The notes beneath the pieces are model-generated. The model was not told where the DNA came from. It was given only the letters and a program-made list of their open reading frames with translations, and ran no database searches. The translations under genes and the position numbers were made by a program. Shown one piece after another: positions 25,224 through 32,614 of a stretch of DNA of 32,614 nt. Positions within the stretch are counted from its first letter, which is position 1. Each line of letters starts with the position of its first letter. The DNA comes from Acidimicrobiia bacterium (GTDB lineage: Bacteria; Actinomycetota; Acidimicrobiia; Acidimicrobiales; Aldehydirespiratoraceae), in the NCBI GenBank assembly GCA_024421095.1, contig JAHQYM010000019.1, positions 1-32,614 on the forward strand, written 5' to 3'.

Positions 25224-28200
25224 CGTTGATGACCCACAACTGGGCGGATGACTAGCACCGCTAGCAACAAAACCAACGCCAACACCTGCCCCACGAGCAG
25301 CAAACGCCGCCACGGTTGCGTTGAGTACACTAAATCGCCTAGGCCCCCTGTCTGCGCTGAGAACGCCGTTGCGTAACCCAACACCGGGCGTGGAGTTACT
25401 CGCCTACCGTCAAGCTCGAATCTCCATAGGGGGTCAGCGCTTTGTGCCACCAAGACATCAGTCTCCGCGGGTATTTCTCCAGAAATCTTGCTGCCACGGC
25501 CGGCCATCACCCCGGCGCTACCCACAATCGGCGCTACCGCCAAATCCGAGATTTCGGTGATTGCCTGATCAAAGCCCGGTGTCGCGGCGGCGCGAACTGC
25601 CGTCCAAGCAGTGTTGACATACACTTCTACCGCGCTGTTAATCCCCTCAAGGTGCCTCAAATCAAGCTGCGCAGCAAAAGCGTCTTTGATTCCCTCGTCA
25701 ATCGCGGTGGTTGCATCGGGTTCGCTGAACGGTGCGGGAGCTAGCCGGTCGAGCAACACCACATAGCGAATCCCCAATCCACCGAGTTGTCGCCCTACAC
25801 GTATCGTGGTGCCATCCAAAGCCCGTAGAAGTGTTTCTTGCACTAACAATGCCGCCCCGGGATCAACCGCCGGTTTCGCATCGGCGAGTTTCGGGGGGCC
25901 ATCAAGCGACGCTAACCAAGCGACGTCGGCGACTAAATGACGCCCGTCACCCAACAGTGTTTCGGAGTTGCCAATCCACAACACCCGGTAACTTCCATCC
26001 TCACGAGGATTGGCGAAAGGCAACACGTCTGCATAATCACTCCTAGGCATCTCCCAACGACCCGTTTCTGCCAACGCCAGCCCCGGCAGAGCTCCGATCA
26101 GTGCCGCCAACACCGCTAACGGCATGAGCGCTTGACGCCAACCGAAGGAGACCGCCGCTAAATCATGTTCAAAAGCTACAACCGCTAAACCACAAGTCAA
26201 TGCCACCGCAGCAGCCGCAGGAGCCAAAATGACACCGTTATCAGGCATCCCAAAAGGCAACCAACCCAACGCCACGACCCAAGCCAAACCCCAACTAACC
26301 AATGCCACAGACCAGCCACGCACCGCCATCGCGAAACGCCACGACCGTCCGATTGCCAAAGGAACCGCCATCAACAAAGCGAAAGCCCAAACAAAATGTC
26401 CCGGTTCCGCTGGCCCAACATCAAAACGAAAAATGTCAACCAACCCGAGCGCCGAAGCTGACCCGTCACGCCCACCCACAAACGGTGCCAAGTTTGCTTT
26501 AGTGCCCGCTACCAACAAGTCCACCACGAAAGGCAACACCAACAGTAATGCCACCGGCAATGCCATCAACACCGAACTCAACAGGCGCAAAGTGCCGTTG
26601 AAGCTAAACGTGAGCAACCCCGCGAGCAACAACCCGGCAAGCATCGGCACCACAATCAACGCCGTAGACACGTCAAAGGCGGCTGCCGCGCCCAACGCCA
26701 CGCCTATACCGACACCAGCACTAACCTGGCGAAACCAAGATTTCTTCACCCGCCAAGGTGCGGCCGCGCCCTGTGCCTTTAGCAACCCGCCTAGCAGCCA
26801 CGGTGCCAACGCATACGCGTAAATTCCGCTGATGCTAGCGCTCGCAATGACTGCCCAAGGCAAAGGCAGCATGGCATACACAAACACCGAACCAAGCTGA
26901 GCACGCCTCGAAGCCGTGGCGCGCAACATCCGCCAAGCCCCCAATAAACCAACGGCAACCGGTGCCAAAACCCACAATGTTCGCACCAAACCCAACGCTC
27001 CACCTGAAACAACCGCCAAAAAACCCAACAATCCCGCTGCGCTAGCAGCAGAACCAGTGCTACCCAAGTCACGTTCACGCCAACCGCTCCACCAATCACC
27101 AAGCATCTCCGAACCCGAATCGGCAAAAGGGAGATAGTCACCCACAACAGGTACACCACCACTAATCAATGACCGCGAACCAAACACCACAAACAACGCC
27201 AACAACCCCCAAACCACTGCTGCAATGCGAACCGTGCCGGTTTGTATCTTGGCAGTTAGTTCGTGCCTCGCCACAAACCCAGCATCGGCACCACCTTGAC
27301 CTCGCATCGTGGCCCCAAGCCGCACGCTTCGGCGATGTTGCTGTGCGCGCACATCTCGATAGCGAACCCTACGCAGAGCCCTCAGCGCGGTTCTACGGCT
27401 GCGAATCTCATCTAGGTGCCTGAGGTTCCAAGTCCAAGCCGCCCAAATATTGCGAAACTGGGCAAACTGGCGCTTTGCCAACGCCGCAAAGGATTCACCG
27501 ACAGAAAAAAGCAGCGCAAGGGGCAACAAAAAACCCAACGACGGATAGCTAGAGGTGACCATTACTGTGCGCAGTTGATGACGAGCACGGAGGCGCTCCA
27601 CAACCGCGCTGTCGGCTTTTGTGCGATCTGCTAGTGCTTCGCGATGACGAACCCTCGCATCTGGCACGGCCATCACCCTCGCACCCGCAAGTTGCGCCCT
27701 AAAACACAGATCAACATCTTCGCCGTGGAACGGCATCTCTGGATCAAAACCCTCTAACCGCCGAAACAAGTCGGAGCGAATCAAGACGGCCGCGGAAGGC
27801 ACTGCGAACACATCCACAACACCGTCATATTGTTCTTGGTCTATCTCTTTTGGTTCTACAACATCGCTAGCGGCGGCTAAACGGTCGACAACGTATGCCA
27901 CATGTTGGAGGCGGTCGGGGTTATCCCAGTAGAGGAGCTTTGGCCCCACAATACCGGCGTTGGAGCGCAGAGATTCAAGCACCAACAGGCGGACCGCATC
28001 GGTCTCTAGGGCAACGTCATCGTGACAAATCAGCAGGAACAGCGGATCAAGAGCGGTGTCCAAAATTGCGTTGGCGGCACCCGAAAAGCCGTTTGTGTCC
28101 GAAGCATCCAAAACCGATGCACGGGGCAACCGAGCTTGCACTCGGGTAGCCAAACTGGGATCACCCGCGGCATCCACCACTAGCGTTTCAAGGCGCGGAT

Positions 28201-28360
28201 AGTCTTGATTTGCAAAACTAGCTAAGGTTTCGTCGAACCAATTGCCGGGGGTATGAGCAACGATCACCGCCAAAACCGAAGGGGTGGTGTCTCGACTGTT
28301 TAAAGTCGGGTTCTCCAAACCAGCATTGAGTTGTGTTTGTTGTGCGTTGCCATGCCCCAC
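25220..28360 (-). CDS. GT2 glycosyltransferase with large C-terminal membrane domain
   Basis: This 1046-residue protein starts with a GT2 domain (about 28-290): LAVIVAHTPGNWFDETL, TNGFSGAANAIL, the metal-binding CHDDVAL (D114-D115), VGPKLLYWD and the acceptor/base motif FHGEDVDLCFRAQLAG. This pattern resembles rhamnosyl- and galactofuranosyl-type transferases of envelope polymers. A basic segment (about 315-375) leads into at least ten membrane helices with short outer loops (for example GGVPVVGDYLPFADSGSEML) and a final helix near the end. The start is a GTG at 28360, with homology beginning by about residue 28, so a later start is possible. It is coupled to the DUF5719 gene and diverges from the rhodanese gene (65 bp apart). 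Confidence 0.9.
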   Translation of the reverse strand: MGHGNAQQTQLNAGLENPTLNSRDTTPSVLAVIVAHTPGNWFDETLASFANQDYPRLETLVVDAAGDPSLATRVQARLPRASVLDASDTNGFSGAANAILDTALDPLFLLICHDDVALETDAVRLLVLESLRSNAGIVGPKLLYWDNPDRLQHVAYVVDRLAAASDVVEPKEIDQEQYDGVVDVFAVPSAAVLIRSDLFRRLEGFDPEMPFHGEDVDLCFRAQLAGARVMAVPDARVRHREALADRTKADSAVVERLRARHQLRTVMVTSSYPSLGFLLPLALLFSVGESFAALAKRQFAQFRNIWAAWTWNLRHLDEIRSRRTALRALRRVRYRDVRAQQHRRSVRLGATMRGQGGADAGFVARHELTAKIQTGTVRIAAVVWGLLALFVVFGSRSLISGGVPVVGDYLPFADSGSEMLGDWWSGWRERDLGSTGSAASAAGLLGFLAVVSGGALGLVRTLWVLAPVAVGLLGAWRMLRATASRRAQLGSVFVYAMLPLPWAVIASASISGIYAYALAPWLLGGLLKAQGAAAPWRVKKSWFRQVSAGVGIGVALGAAAAFDVSTALIVVPMLAGLLLAGLLTFSFNGTLRLLSSVLMALPVALLLVLPFVVDLLVAGTKANLAPFVGGRDGSASALGLVDIFRFDVGPAEPGHFVWAFALLMAVPLAIGRSWRFAMAVRGWSVALVSWGLAWVVALGWLPFGMPDNGVILAPAAAAVALTCGLAVVAFEHDLAAVSFGWRQALMPLAVLAALIGALPGLALAETGRWEMPRSDYADVLPFANPREDGSYRVLWIGNSETLLGDGRHLVADVAWLASLDGPPKLADAKPAVDPGAALLVQETLLRALDGTTIRVGRQLGGLGIRYVVLLDRLAPAPFSEPDATTAIDEGIKDAFAAQLDLRHLEGINSAVEVYVNTAWTAVRAAATPGFDQAITEISDLAVAPIVGSAGVMAGRGSKISGEIPAETDVLVAQSADPLWRFELDGRRVTPRPVLGYATAFSAQTGGLGDLVYSTQPWRRLLLVGQVLALVLLLAVLVIRPVVGHQR

Positions 28361-28425
28361 GGTCCTTTGAGGCTAGCGCCGCTGAAGCCCGTCCGAAATC
28401 TGACCCTAGTCGGTACATTGCAGTA

Positions 28426-28806
28426 ATGGCCTTGCACAACTTGAATTTGACACCCATAGATGTTCGGCTCGACCAAGCGCGGACACATTTTACCCGCGTG
28501 AAACCTGCGGAACTGCCAGAGATGCTCAAAGCGGGGGCAATCCTTGTTGATATCAGGCCCGAATCGTTTCGTCAAGATGAGGGCACACACCCCGACGCCT
28601 TGATCATTGAGCGCAACGTCTTGGAATGGCGCCTTGACCCCAACTCCGCTGCACGCATCATCGACATCGAACCCGAAACCACAATCATCATTATGTGCAA
28701 CGAAGGTTACGCTTCAAGCCTCGCCGCCGCCGACCTTGTAAAAATGGGTTTTTCAGGCGCAACTGATCTCATCGGTGGCTTCCGCAGTTGGCGCGCTCAA
28801 GCGTAA
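28426..28806 (+). CDS. Rhodanese-like domain protein
   Basis: This 126-residue single-domain sulfurtransferase starts at ATG 28426; the frame is open further upstream to 28333, but that part crosses the divergent gene's start. It has the rhodanese landmarks LKAGAILVDIRPESFRQDEGTHPDALII, the active-site loop MCNEGYASS with Cys91 after a beta strand, and the end LIGGFRSWRAQ. The loop lacks the Arg of classical thiosulfate sulfurtransferases, so the sulfur donor is open. It ends convergently with a 10-bp overlap of the next minus-strand gene. Confidence 0.9.
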   Translation: MALHNLNLTPIDVRLDQARTHFTRVKPAELPEMLKAGAILVDIRPESFRQDEGTHPDALIIERNVLEWRLDPNSAARIIDIEPETTIIIMCNEGYASSLAAADLVKMGFSGATDLIGGFRSWRAQA

Positions 28807-29411
28807 CTACGCACCGCGTCCCAGATTCCCTCAGCACCGTAGTCCCAAAATTTGGTTCGGTCGATCCTTATCGCCTCGCTGCCCACAACTCCACCTGGCA
28901 AGCGTCCGTTGTGGATCCGCACAGAGCGGTACTGCCGAGGCGAAATCTCCGCAACGGCTCGCTGATGTACCACACTTTTGCGCCAATCTTGGGAGTCGGA
29001 TGGTTCAGCATGGATCACCAAATTGGCCCAATAGTTGTCAACAAGTTCGGTGGAACTATAACTCAAAATCCCTGGGTAAGACCTGAACTCGAACAGCAGA
29101 TCAACCTCAATATCGTCCACCACTGATTGCTGGGCATCTGGTCTTCGTTCACCAAAAAACCCAACAATACAACGCTCCACTGGTTGTGCTAGCGCCCCGG
29201 GGTCACAAATCACCGCCCTGCGAGCCAAACCGTGAACCTGCCAATGCACAGTTTCATGGCGTTGCAGTAATACCTCACCAGCACAAACTTGGCGTGCCAA
29301 AACCCGCACATCTTGCAGCATGTAAGCCAGCAAATCTTTGTCAGTCGCGATTAACTCCAGCGCCGTGCATGGATGATCCTCATGTTGTTCATCTGCCTCT
29401 AGTTCCACCAT
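28797..29411 (-). CDS. Conserved-looking protein of unknown function, partner of the Rieske gene
   Basis: This 204-residue protein (ATG 29411; an upstream TTG at 29492 would overlap the Rieske gene by 40 bp) is not one I recognise. It looks like a soluble enzyme or partner with conserved-looking motifs: LLQRHETVHWQVHGLARRA in the first half and, in the second, YPGILSYSSTEL, DNYWANLVIHAEP, WRKSVVHQRAVAEISPRQYRSVRIHNGRLPGG and TKFWDYG. The His/Trp-rich second half recalls dimeric alpha/beta-barrel (ABM-like) proteins, but this is a guess. It follows the Rieske gene by 41 bp on the same strand, so a shared transcript and a joint oxidation pathway are likely. Confidence 0.7.
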   Translation of the reverse strand: MVELEADEQHEDHPCTALELIATDKDLLAYMLQDVRVLARQVCAGEVLLQRHETVHWQVHGLARRAVICDPGALAQPVERCIVGFFGERRPDAQQSVVDDIEVDLLFEFRSYPGILSYSSTELVDNYWANLVIHAEPSDSQDWRKSVVHQRAVAEISPRQYRSVRIHNGRLPGGVVGSEAIRIDRTKFWDYGAEGIWDAVRSYA

Positions 29412-29452
29412 CTCCGCACAGTCTAGCAAGCGGTTTACGGTGCCTGCGCGGC

Positions 29453-30664
29453 CTAACGATACTGTTCGATTGGGTTGGGATTGACCCCGCAACCTAACCG
29501 CTCCGCTTCACTATTGCCATCACCTGCCGGGATAGTGATCTCTGCCAAAGACTCTGCGGTCATGGTGTCGGCCAACATGTTGTGGAAACGGTGCAGTGGT
29601 TCCTCGAAACGCGGCGCAAGCGGCCCCGGGGGAATCGCACCAGCGGTTACTCCCCTTTGCCCACGTTCAACGATGTCTATGTCCTCGTTGTTGACATCAA
29701 TCCAAAAGTTGCGAGTCTGTGCCATGTCTTCGTCTGATATTTCGGGAGTTGATGGGGGCAACAAAAAGGTGGCGTGTTCGATAGTTAAGTCTGGCGCAAC
29801 GGGTTCAAGACGGATCAAGAACACATGGTTCGGCAACACCGACACCATAACATTAGGAAACACCGCAACAAAACGGCCACTAACCAGATCAGATTGGTTC
29901 AATCCAGCCGCTGGTGGCAACACTAACCAATCATCGCGGTCGTCAGCCGAAACTGGTGTGGTGGTTTGGCCGCAATACATTCCCGGCCCTTGATAACGAT
30001 AATGATCTTTAACTCTTGAAACCTTAGCTAGCTCAGGGTGAACCCATTGGAGATGGTAATACTCCTGAAAGTTCTCAGTGATAAGTTTCCAGTTGGCACG
30101 CACCTCAAATGTCGCCTCTGCTTGCACTCGCCATTGCTCAAATCCATAACCACCCATACGCCAGGTTAGATCACCTAACCACTCACCCAAAGGGGGGGTT
30201 TCTTCGCTCAAGCACGCGAACAGCAAGAAACCCCAAGTATCAACCCGTATCTCAACGAGGCCAAAATCTTCACGGCGAAAATCATCACGAGGAATTTCCC
30301 CAAACAACGGCGTGGAACGCAATGCGCCATCAAGTCCATAACCCCAACGGTGATAGGGGCAAAAGATCGTGTTGCCAACTTCGCAATCAGTCGCTAACAG
30401 TTCAGTCCCACGATGCCTACAAGAATTGATAAAACCCCGCAACACCCCTTGTTTATCGCGGGTCACCAAAATCGACCGATTACCACATTGACGCACCACC
30501 ACCCGCCCCGCAGAGGCGACCTCAGCGGTGGTACCAACCGCGACCCATGCCCGTTCAAATACTTGTTTTCGTTCGTCTGCAAAGAAAAGCGGATCACTAT
30601 AACTCTGTGGGGGTAATCCCGTAGCCTCTGTCAACGGAACTCTAGTACCAGCCCATAGGTTCAT
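29453..30664 (-). CDS. Rieske non-heme iron oxygenase, alpha-subunit type
   Basis: This 403-residue oxygenase uses electrons from a separate reductase to activate O2. The Rieske [2Fe-2S] ligands are Cys82 and His84 (CRHRG) and Cys102 and His105 (CPYHRWGYG). The mononuclear iron site is ENFQEYYHLQWVH, with His204, His209 and probably Asp328 (NNEDIDIVERGQRG). Glu201 stands where aromatic dioxygenases carry the bridging Asp, as I recall for the carnitine oxygenase CntA, so a quaternary-amine or other non-aromatic substrate is as likely as an aromatic one. The start is fixed by AAGGAG at 30674-30669. No reductase or ferredoxin gene is in view. Its 5' coding end is partly duplicated at 31026-31079. 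Confidence 0.93.
   Translation of the reverse strand: MNLWAGTRVPLTEATGLPPQSYSDPLFFADERKQVFERAWVAVGTTAEVASAGRVVVRQCGNRSILVTRDKQGVLRGFINSCRHRGTELLATDCEVGNTIFCPYHRWGYGLDGALRSTPLFGEIPRDDFRREDFGLVEIRVDTWGFLLFACLSEETPPLGEWLGDLTWRMGGYGFEQWRVQAEATFEVRANWKLITENFQEYYHLQWVHPELAKVSRVKDHYRYQGPGMYCGQTTTPVSADDRDDWLVLPPAAGLNQSDLVSGRFVAVFPNVMVSVLPNHVFLIRLEPVAPDLTIEHATFLLPPSTPEISDEDMAQTRNFWIDVNNEDIDIVERGQRGVTAGAIPPGPLAPRFEEPLHRFHNMLADTMTAESLAEITIPAGDGNSEAERLGCGVNPNPIEQYR
30592..30644 (-). repeat. Direct repeat copy A, inside the Rieske 5' coding region
   Basis: This 53-bp stretch covers codons 7-24 of the Rieske gene. It matches 31026-31079 in the same orientation at roughly 44-47 positions, including exact blocks GATCACTAT, TCTGTGGGGG and CTGTCAACGGAACTCTA. 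Confidence 0.88.
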
Positions 30665-30668
30665 TTGT

Positions 30669-30674
30669 CTCCTT
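30669..30674 (-). promoter_or_regulatory. Shine-Dalgarno of the Rieske gene
   Basis: The minus strand reads AAGGAG four bases before the ATG at 30664, supporting that start. Confidence 0.7.
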
Positions 30675-31025
30675 AATGGTCAGTTGCCACGGTGGTTGCG
30701 GTGGCGCAATCGGAGTAGTTGGCCGTTCTCGCCGAGCATACCGACGAACTGAAGATGCTGCGTCTCGGTTCGGTGTTTAGTCGGTGGTTAAGTCGAACTA
30801 CACGTCGTTTATTTTAACCTAACGGGGACTGGCAGAGTTGTACCACCCATATTCGGGAACGGTGTCAAACTAAGGGCGTTAGCGGTTAGGCGCTGTTCTG
30901 CGGGGACGTCCGAAAATCCGGCACTAGCTGCGATCCCCTGGCCTGCCGCTTTCTGCTAGCAATCACGGTCGAGACAACATCTTCCAAACCCGCGCCGCCT
31001 AGCCGCGCAACCTCTAAGAAATCTA

Positions 31026-31079
31026 GATCACTATGGATCTGTGGGGGGTAACTCCGCAACCGCTGTCAACGGAACTCTA
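31026..31079 (-). pseudogene. Direct repeat copy B, a frameshifted fragment of the Rieske 5' end
   Basis: This 54-bp copy reads RVPLTAVAEL in the Rieske frame, where the gene has RVPLTEATGL. One extra C in the run of Cs then shifts the frame, so that PPQIHSD parallels PPQSYSD of the gene. It has no start codon and the match stops after about 18 codons, so it is a dead fragment. It ends 8 bp before the stop codon of the SLH gene. Confidence 0.75.
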
Positions 31080-31087
31080 CTCGGTTT

Positions 31088-32614
31088 CTAGTTTCTTGGT
31101 TGTGAATGGGTTGGTAGGTCTAATGCTCTTACCAAAAAGCTTGCCATTTGCGCACGGGTGATGGAGTCGTTAGGGCAGTAGCGCAACGGATCGCCACTAC
31201 AGCCGACTGTTATACCCGCTGCGTAGATTGCGTCGATGTTGGCAGCGTGGGTGCTTGCGGCATCAACATCGTTGAACCCCGCCGGTTGCGCTTCCGCGAG
31301 TTCGAGCGCACGCACTAGGAACGTTGCCATCTCGGCACGCGTGACGAGATCGTTGGGGCAGTAGCGCAGTGGGTCGCTGTTACAGCCGACCGTTATGCCT
31401 GCCGCGTAGAGCGCGTCGATGTTGGCGGCGTGGGTGCTTGCGGCATCAACATCGTTGAACCCCGCCGGTTGCGCGGGTTCCAGATCGAGCGCACGCACCA
31501 GGAACGTTGCCATCTCAGCGCGGGTGAGGGGATCGTTGGGGCAGTACTGCAACGGATCGCTACTACAGCCTTCGGTTATACCCGCTGCGTAGATTGCGTC
31601 GATGTTGGCAGCGTGGGTGCTTGCGGCGTCAACATCGTTGAACCCCGCGGGTTGCACAACCCCGTCGCCGGAGCCAGCGTCAGTGTCGTCGGTGCCGACA
31701 TCGGTCTCGTCCGTGCCGGTGAAGTCAACCCCGCCGTCGGTGCCGGTGTCATCGGTGTCGGTGTCATCAGTGCCGGTGTCATCAGTGCCGGTGTCGGTGT
31801 CATCAGTGCCGTCCGTCTCTTCGGTGTCGGTGTCGGGGGGCACAGTAGTGGTTGGGGGCACAGTTGGAGTCGGCGTGAAAATTGGGTTTGTGGGGGTTGG
31901 TTGGACGTTGATAGAGGGGGTTATGGAGACGGAGGCGTTTCGGTATGTGGGATGGCGCAGCAGCTGGTCGGTGCCGTCGGTGATGCGCAGGTCGATCGTT
32001 TTGCGGTCGGTGTCGGCGTTGTCGGTTATCCTCACAGCCACGCGGGCGAACCGACTGCCAGCGGGAATGGTCACGGTCTTTTCGGTGATACGGAAATCGC
32101 CGGGGTTATCTTCGTTCTGCCATTCGACTGCGGTGCTTGAGCCGAGCGCTTCAACGGTAATGTCAAGATCAGATTCCACAGGCCGGTTCGTCGCGATCGG
32201 TAGGAATACGATGCTGCCGCGAACCCCCGAGGTAGAGTACCCGAAAGCTTGAGGGTAGATTTTCGAACCACCAGTCAGAAGCAGACTGTTAGGCTCGATT
32301 ATCGAACCGATCAGGACCAGGTCGTTCCCCGAGTAGCGGGCCACAACAGAATCAGTGAAACGCGTCACAGTAGTCGCAAAGGAATCGGGAATTGGGAATG
32401 CGTCATCACCAAGGTTCGGGAGTGTCAGCGACCACGCATTGGTTTGCGCTGCTCCGGCGACCACGATATTGCCGTCGGGTTGCAACACCATCCCAACCCT
32501 GCGGAAATCGGGTCTCGGGTTACCCGCCGTTGCGGGCACGAATGCAGTGGTCACGAGAGTGCCGTCGAATTGCTCCATAAGCCCAGCCCCGGAAAAATCG
32601 GGATCGGTTATGTC
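31088..32614 (-). CDS. C-terminal part of a large SLH-anchored surface protein (5' end outside window)
   Basis: The frame is open to the right edge, with DPDFSGAGL before the first in-window Met, so the gene continues upstream. In order it has a delta-60-type beta-propeller segment (DPDFSGAG, MVLQPDGNIVVAGA, TRFTDSVVARY; TIGR02608-like), a Calx-beta-like domain (ITVEALGSSTAVEWQNE to VAVRITDNADTDRKTIDL), a Pro/Thr stretch, an Asp/Thr/Gly linker of about 60 residues, and three SLH repeats of 61 residues ending the protein. Each SLH repeat has a Cys pair (GCxxDPLxYCPN) before TRAxMAxFLVRAL. SLH domains hold proteins to the wall or its secondary polymers, so this is an exported surface protein; its ligand is unknown. 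A signal peptide is expected upstream but not visible. Confidence 0.9.
   Translation of the reverse strand, partial: DITDPDFSGAGLMEQFDGTLVTTAFVPATAGNPRPDFRRVGMVLQPDGNIVVAGAAQTNAWSLTLPNLGDDAFPIPDSFATTVTRFTDSVVARYSGNDLVLIGSIIEPNSLLLTGGSKIYPQAFGYSTSGVRGSIVFLPIATNRPVESDLDITVEALGSSTAVEWQNEDNPGDFRITEKTVTIPAGSRFARVAVRITDNADTDRKTIDLRITDGTDQLLRHPTYRNASVSITPSINVQPTPTNPIFTPTPTVPPTTTVPPDTDTEETDGTDDTDTGTDDTGTDDTDTDDTGTDGGVDFTGTDETDVGTDDTDAGSGDGVVQPAGFNDVDAASTHAANIDAIYAAGITEGCSSDPLQYCPNDPLTRAEMATFLVRALDLEPAQPAGFNDVDAASTHAANIDALYAAGITVGCNSDPLRYCPNDLVTRAEMATFLVRALELAEAQPAGFNDVDAASTHAANIDAIYAAGITVGCSGDPLRYCPNDSITRAQMASFLVRALDLPTHSQPRN
31106..31654 (-). repeat. Three 183-bp tandem repeats encoding SLH domains
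   Basis: Units run 31654-31472, 31471-31289 and 31288-31106 on the minus strand, with an exact 183-bp period checked at the shared GTTGAACCCCG (plus strand) landmarks. They begin QPAGFNDVDAASTHAANIDA and are nearly identical in protein, with differences clustered around GCSSDP/GCNSDP/GCSGDP and the ends of the units. Recent duplication or gene conversion is the simplest reading. Confidence 0.92.
31655..31850 (-). repeat. Low-complexity Asp/Thr/Gly linker repeats
   Basis: The tract encodes runs such as DDTGTDDTDTDDTGTD through short reiterated units (plus strand GTCATCAGTGCCGGTGTC and variants). It is an acidic flexible spacer between the Calx-beta-like domain and the SLH anchor, and plus-strand frames across it are shadows. 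Confidence 0.8.

Larger units (their letters stand above)
30665..31087. other. 423-bp intergenic region between the Rieske and SLH genes
   Basis: It holds the Rieske Shine-Dalgarno, repeat copy B, and between them a minus-strand frame with no start codon that stays open from about 31061 to TAA 30888-30886. That frame reads SDLDFLEVARLGGAGLEDVVSTV and then RKRQARGSQL, which looks like decayed coding sequence but matches nothing I know. The AT-rich GTTAAAATAAACGA at about 30826-30813 (minus strand) could hold a promoter for the Rieske gene. No convincing terminator hairpin with a T-run was found after the SLH gene. Confidence 0.6.

Noticed and set aside
26229-26822. Plus-strand 197-residue frame
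   Set aside because: It is an Asn/Thr/Pro-rich shadow of the membrane domain of the 1046-residue glycosyltransferase.
31106-31654. A CRISPR-like array
   Set aside because: The repeats are 183 bp, adjacent without spacers and fully coding for SLH domains.
31430-32252. Plus-strand Val/Ser/Gly-rich frames opposite the SLH gene
   Set aside because: They mirror the Asp/Thr linker and SLH repeats of the minus-strand gene and show no motif of their own.

Overview
The window is a gene-dense stretch of an actinobacterial chromosome, most likely from the class Acidimicrobiia or a near relative. I infer this from the gene content (FtsEX, SecA, long-form HPF, a TIGR03620-like F420-dependent oxidoreductase, DUF3499, DUF5719, a Trm112-like protein beside ManB and ManA), from the moderately high GC, and from the Thr- and Asp-rich surface proteins with SLH domains. 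No rRNA, tRNA, CRISPR array or insertion sequence was seen, and only two places hint at rearrangement.

Left edge (1-2760): the 3' end of an unidentified plus-strand gene overlaps tail-to-tail with a minus-strand gene for a secreted HNH nuclease lipoprotein with an excalibur-like tail. An acyl-CoA dehydrogenase diverges from the nuclease, with only 12 bp between the two preferred start codons.

Core block (2814-21254, all minus strand, 16 genes): read in the direction of transcription this is DUF3499, a CPBP membrane protease, a very large GT-C-like/GT2 fusion, an acidic one-helix membrane protein, PPK2, ManB, a Trm112-like protein, ManA, AhcY, an F420 oxidoreductase, ComF, HPF, SecA, RF2, FtsE and FtsX. 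Most gaps are under 90 bp and one pair overlaps by 8 bp. The genes cover mannose-phosphate supply and glycan assembly, polyphosphate-nucleotide exchange, the methyl cycle, protein export, translation control and division.

Envelope block (21323-28360): FtsH and a membrane-anchored thioredoxin-like protein run on the plus strand. They converge on a coupled minus-strand pair, a 1046-residue GT2/membrane glycosyltransferase and a secreted DUF5719 protein.

Right edge (28426-32614): a small rhodanese on the plus strand, then on the minus strand an unknown protein, a Rieske non-heme iron oxygenase, a 423-bp intergenic stretch, and the C-terminal part of a large surface protein with a delta-60-type beta-propeller segment, a Calx-beta-like domain, an Asp/Thr linker and three SLH repeats. 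A 53/54-bp copy of the 5' coding end of the Rieske gene lies just downstream of the SLH gene, which marks a past rearrangement.

No clearly new named system is visible. The best candidates for a second look are the coupled pair made of the glycosyltransferase fusion and the acidic pentad-repeat membrane protein, the Rieske oxygenase with its unknown partner, the tandem array that reiterates a stop codon between two convergent genes, and the partial Rieske duplication beside the SLH gene.
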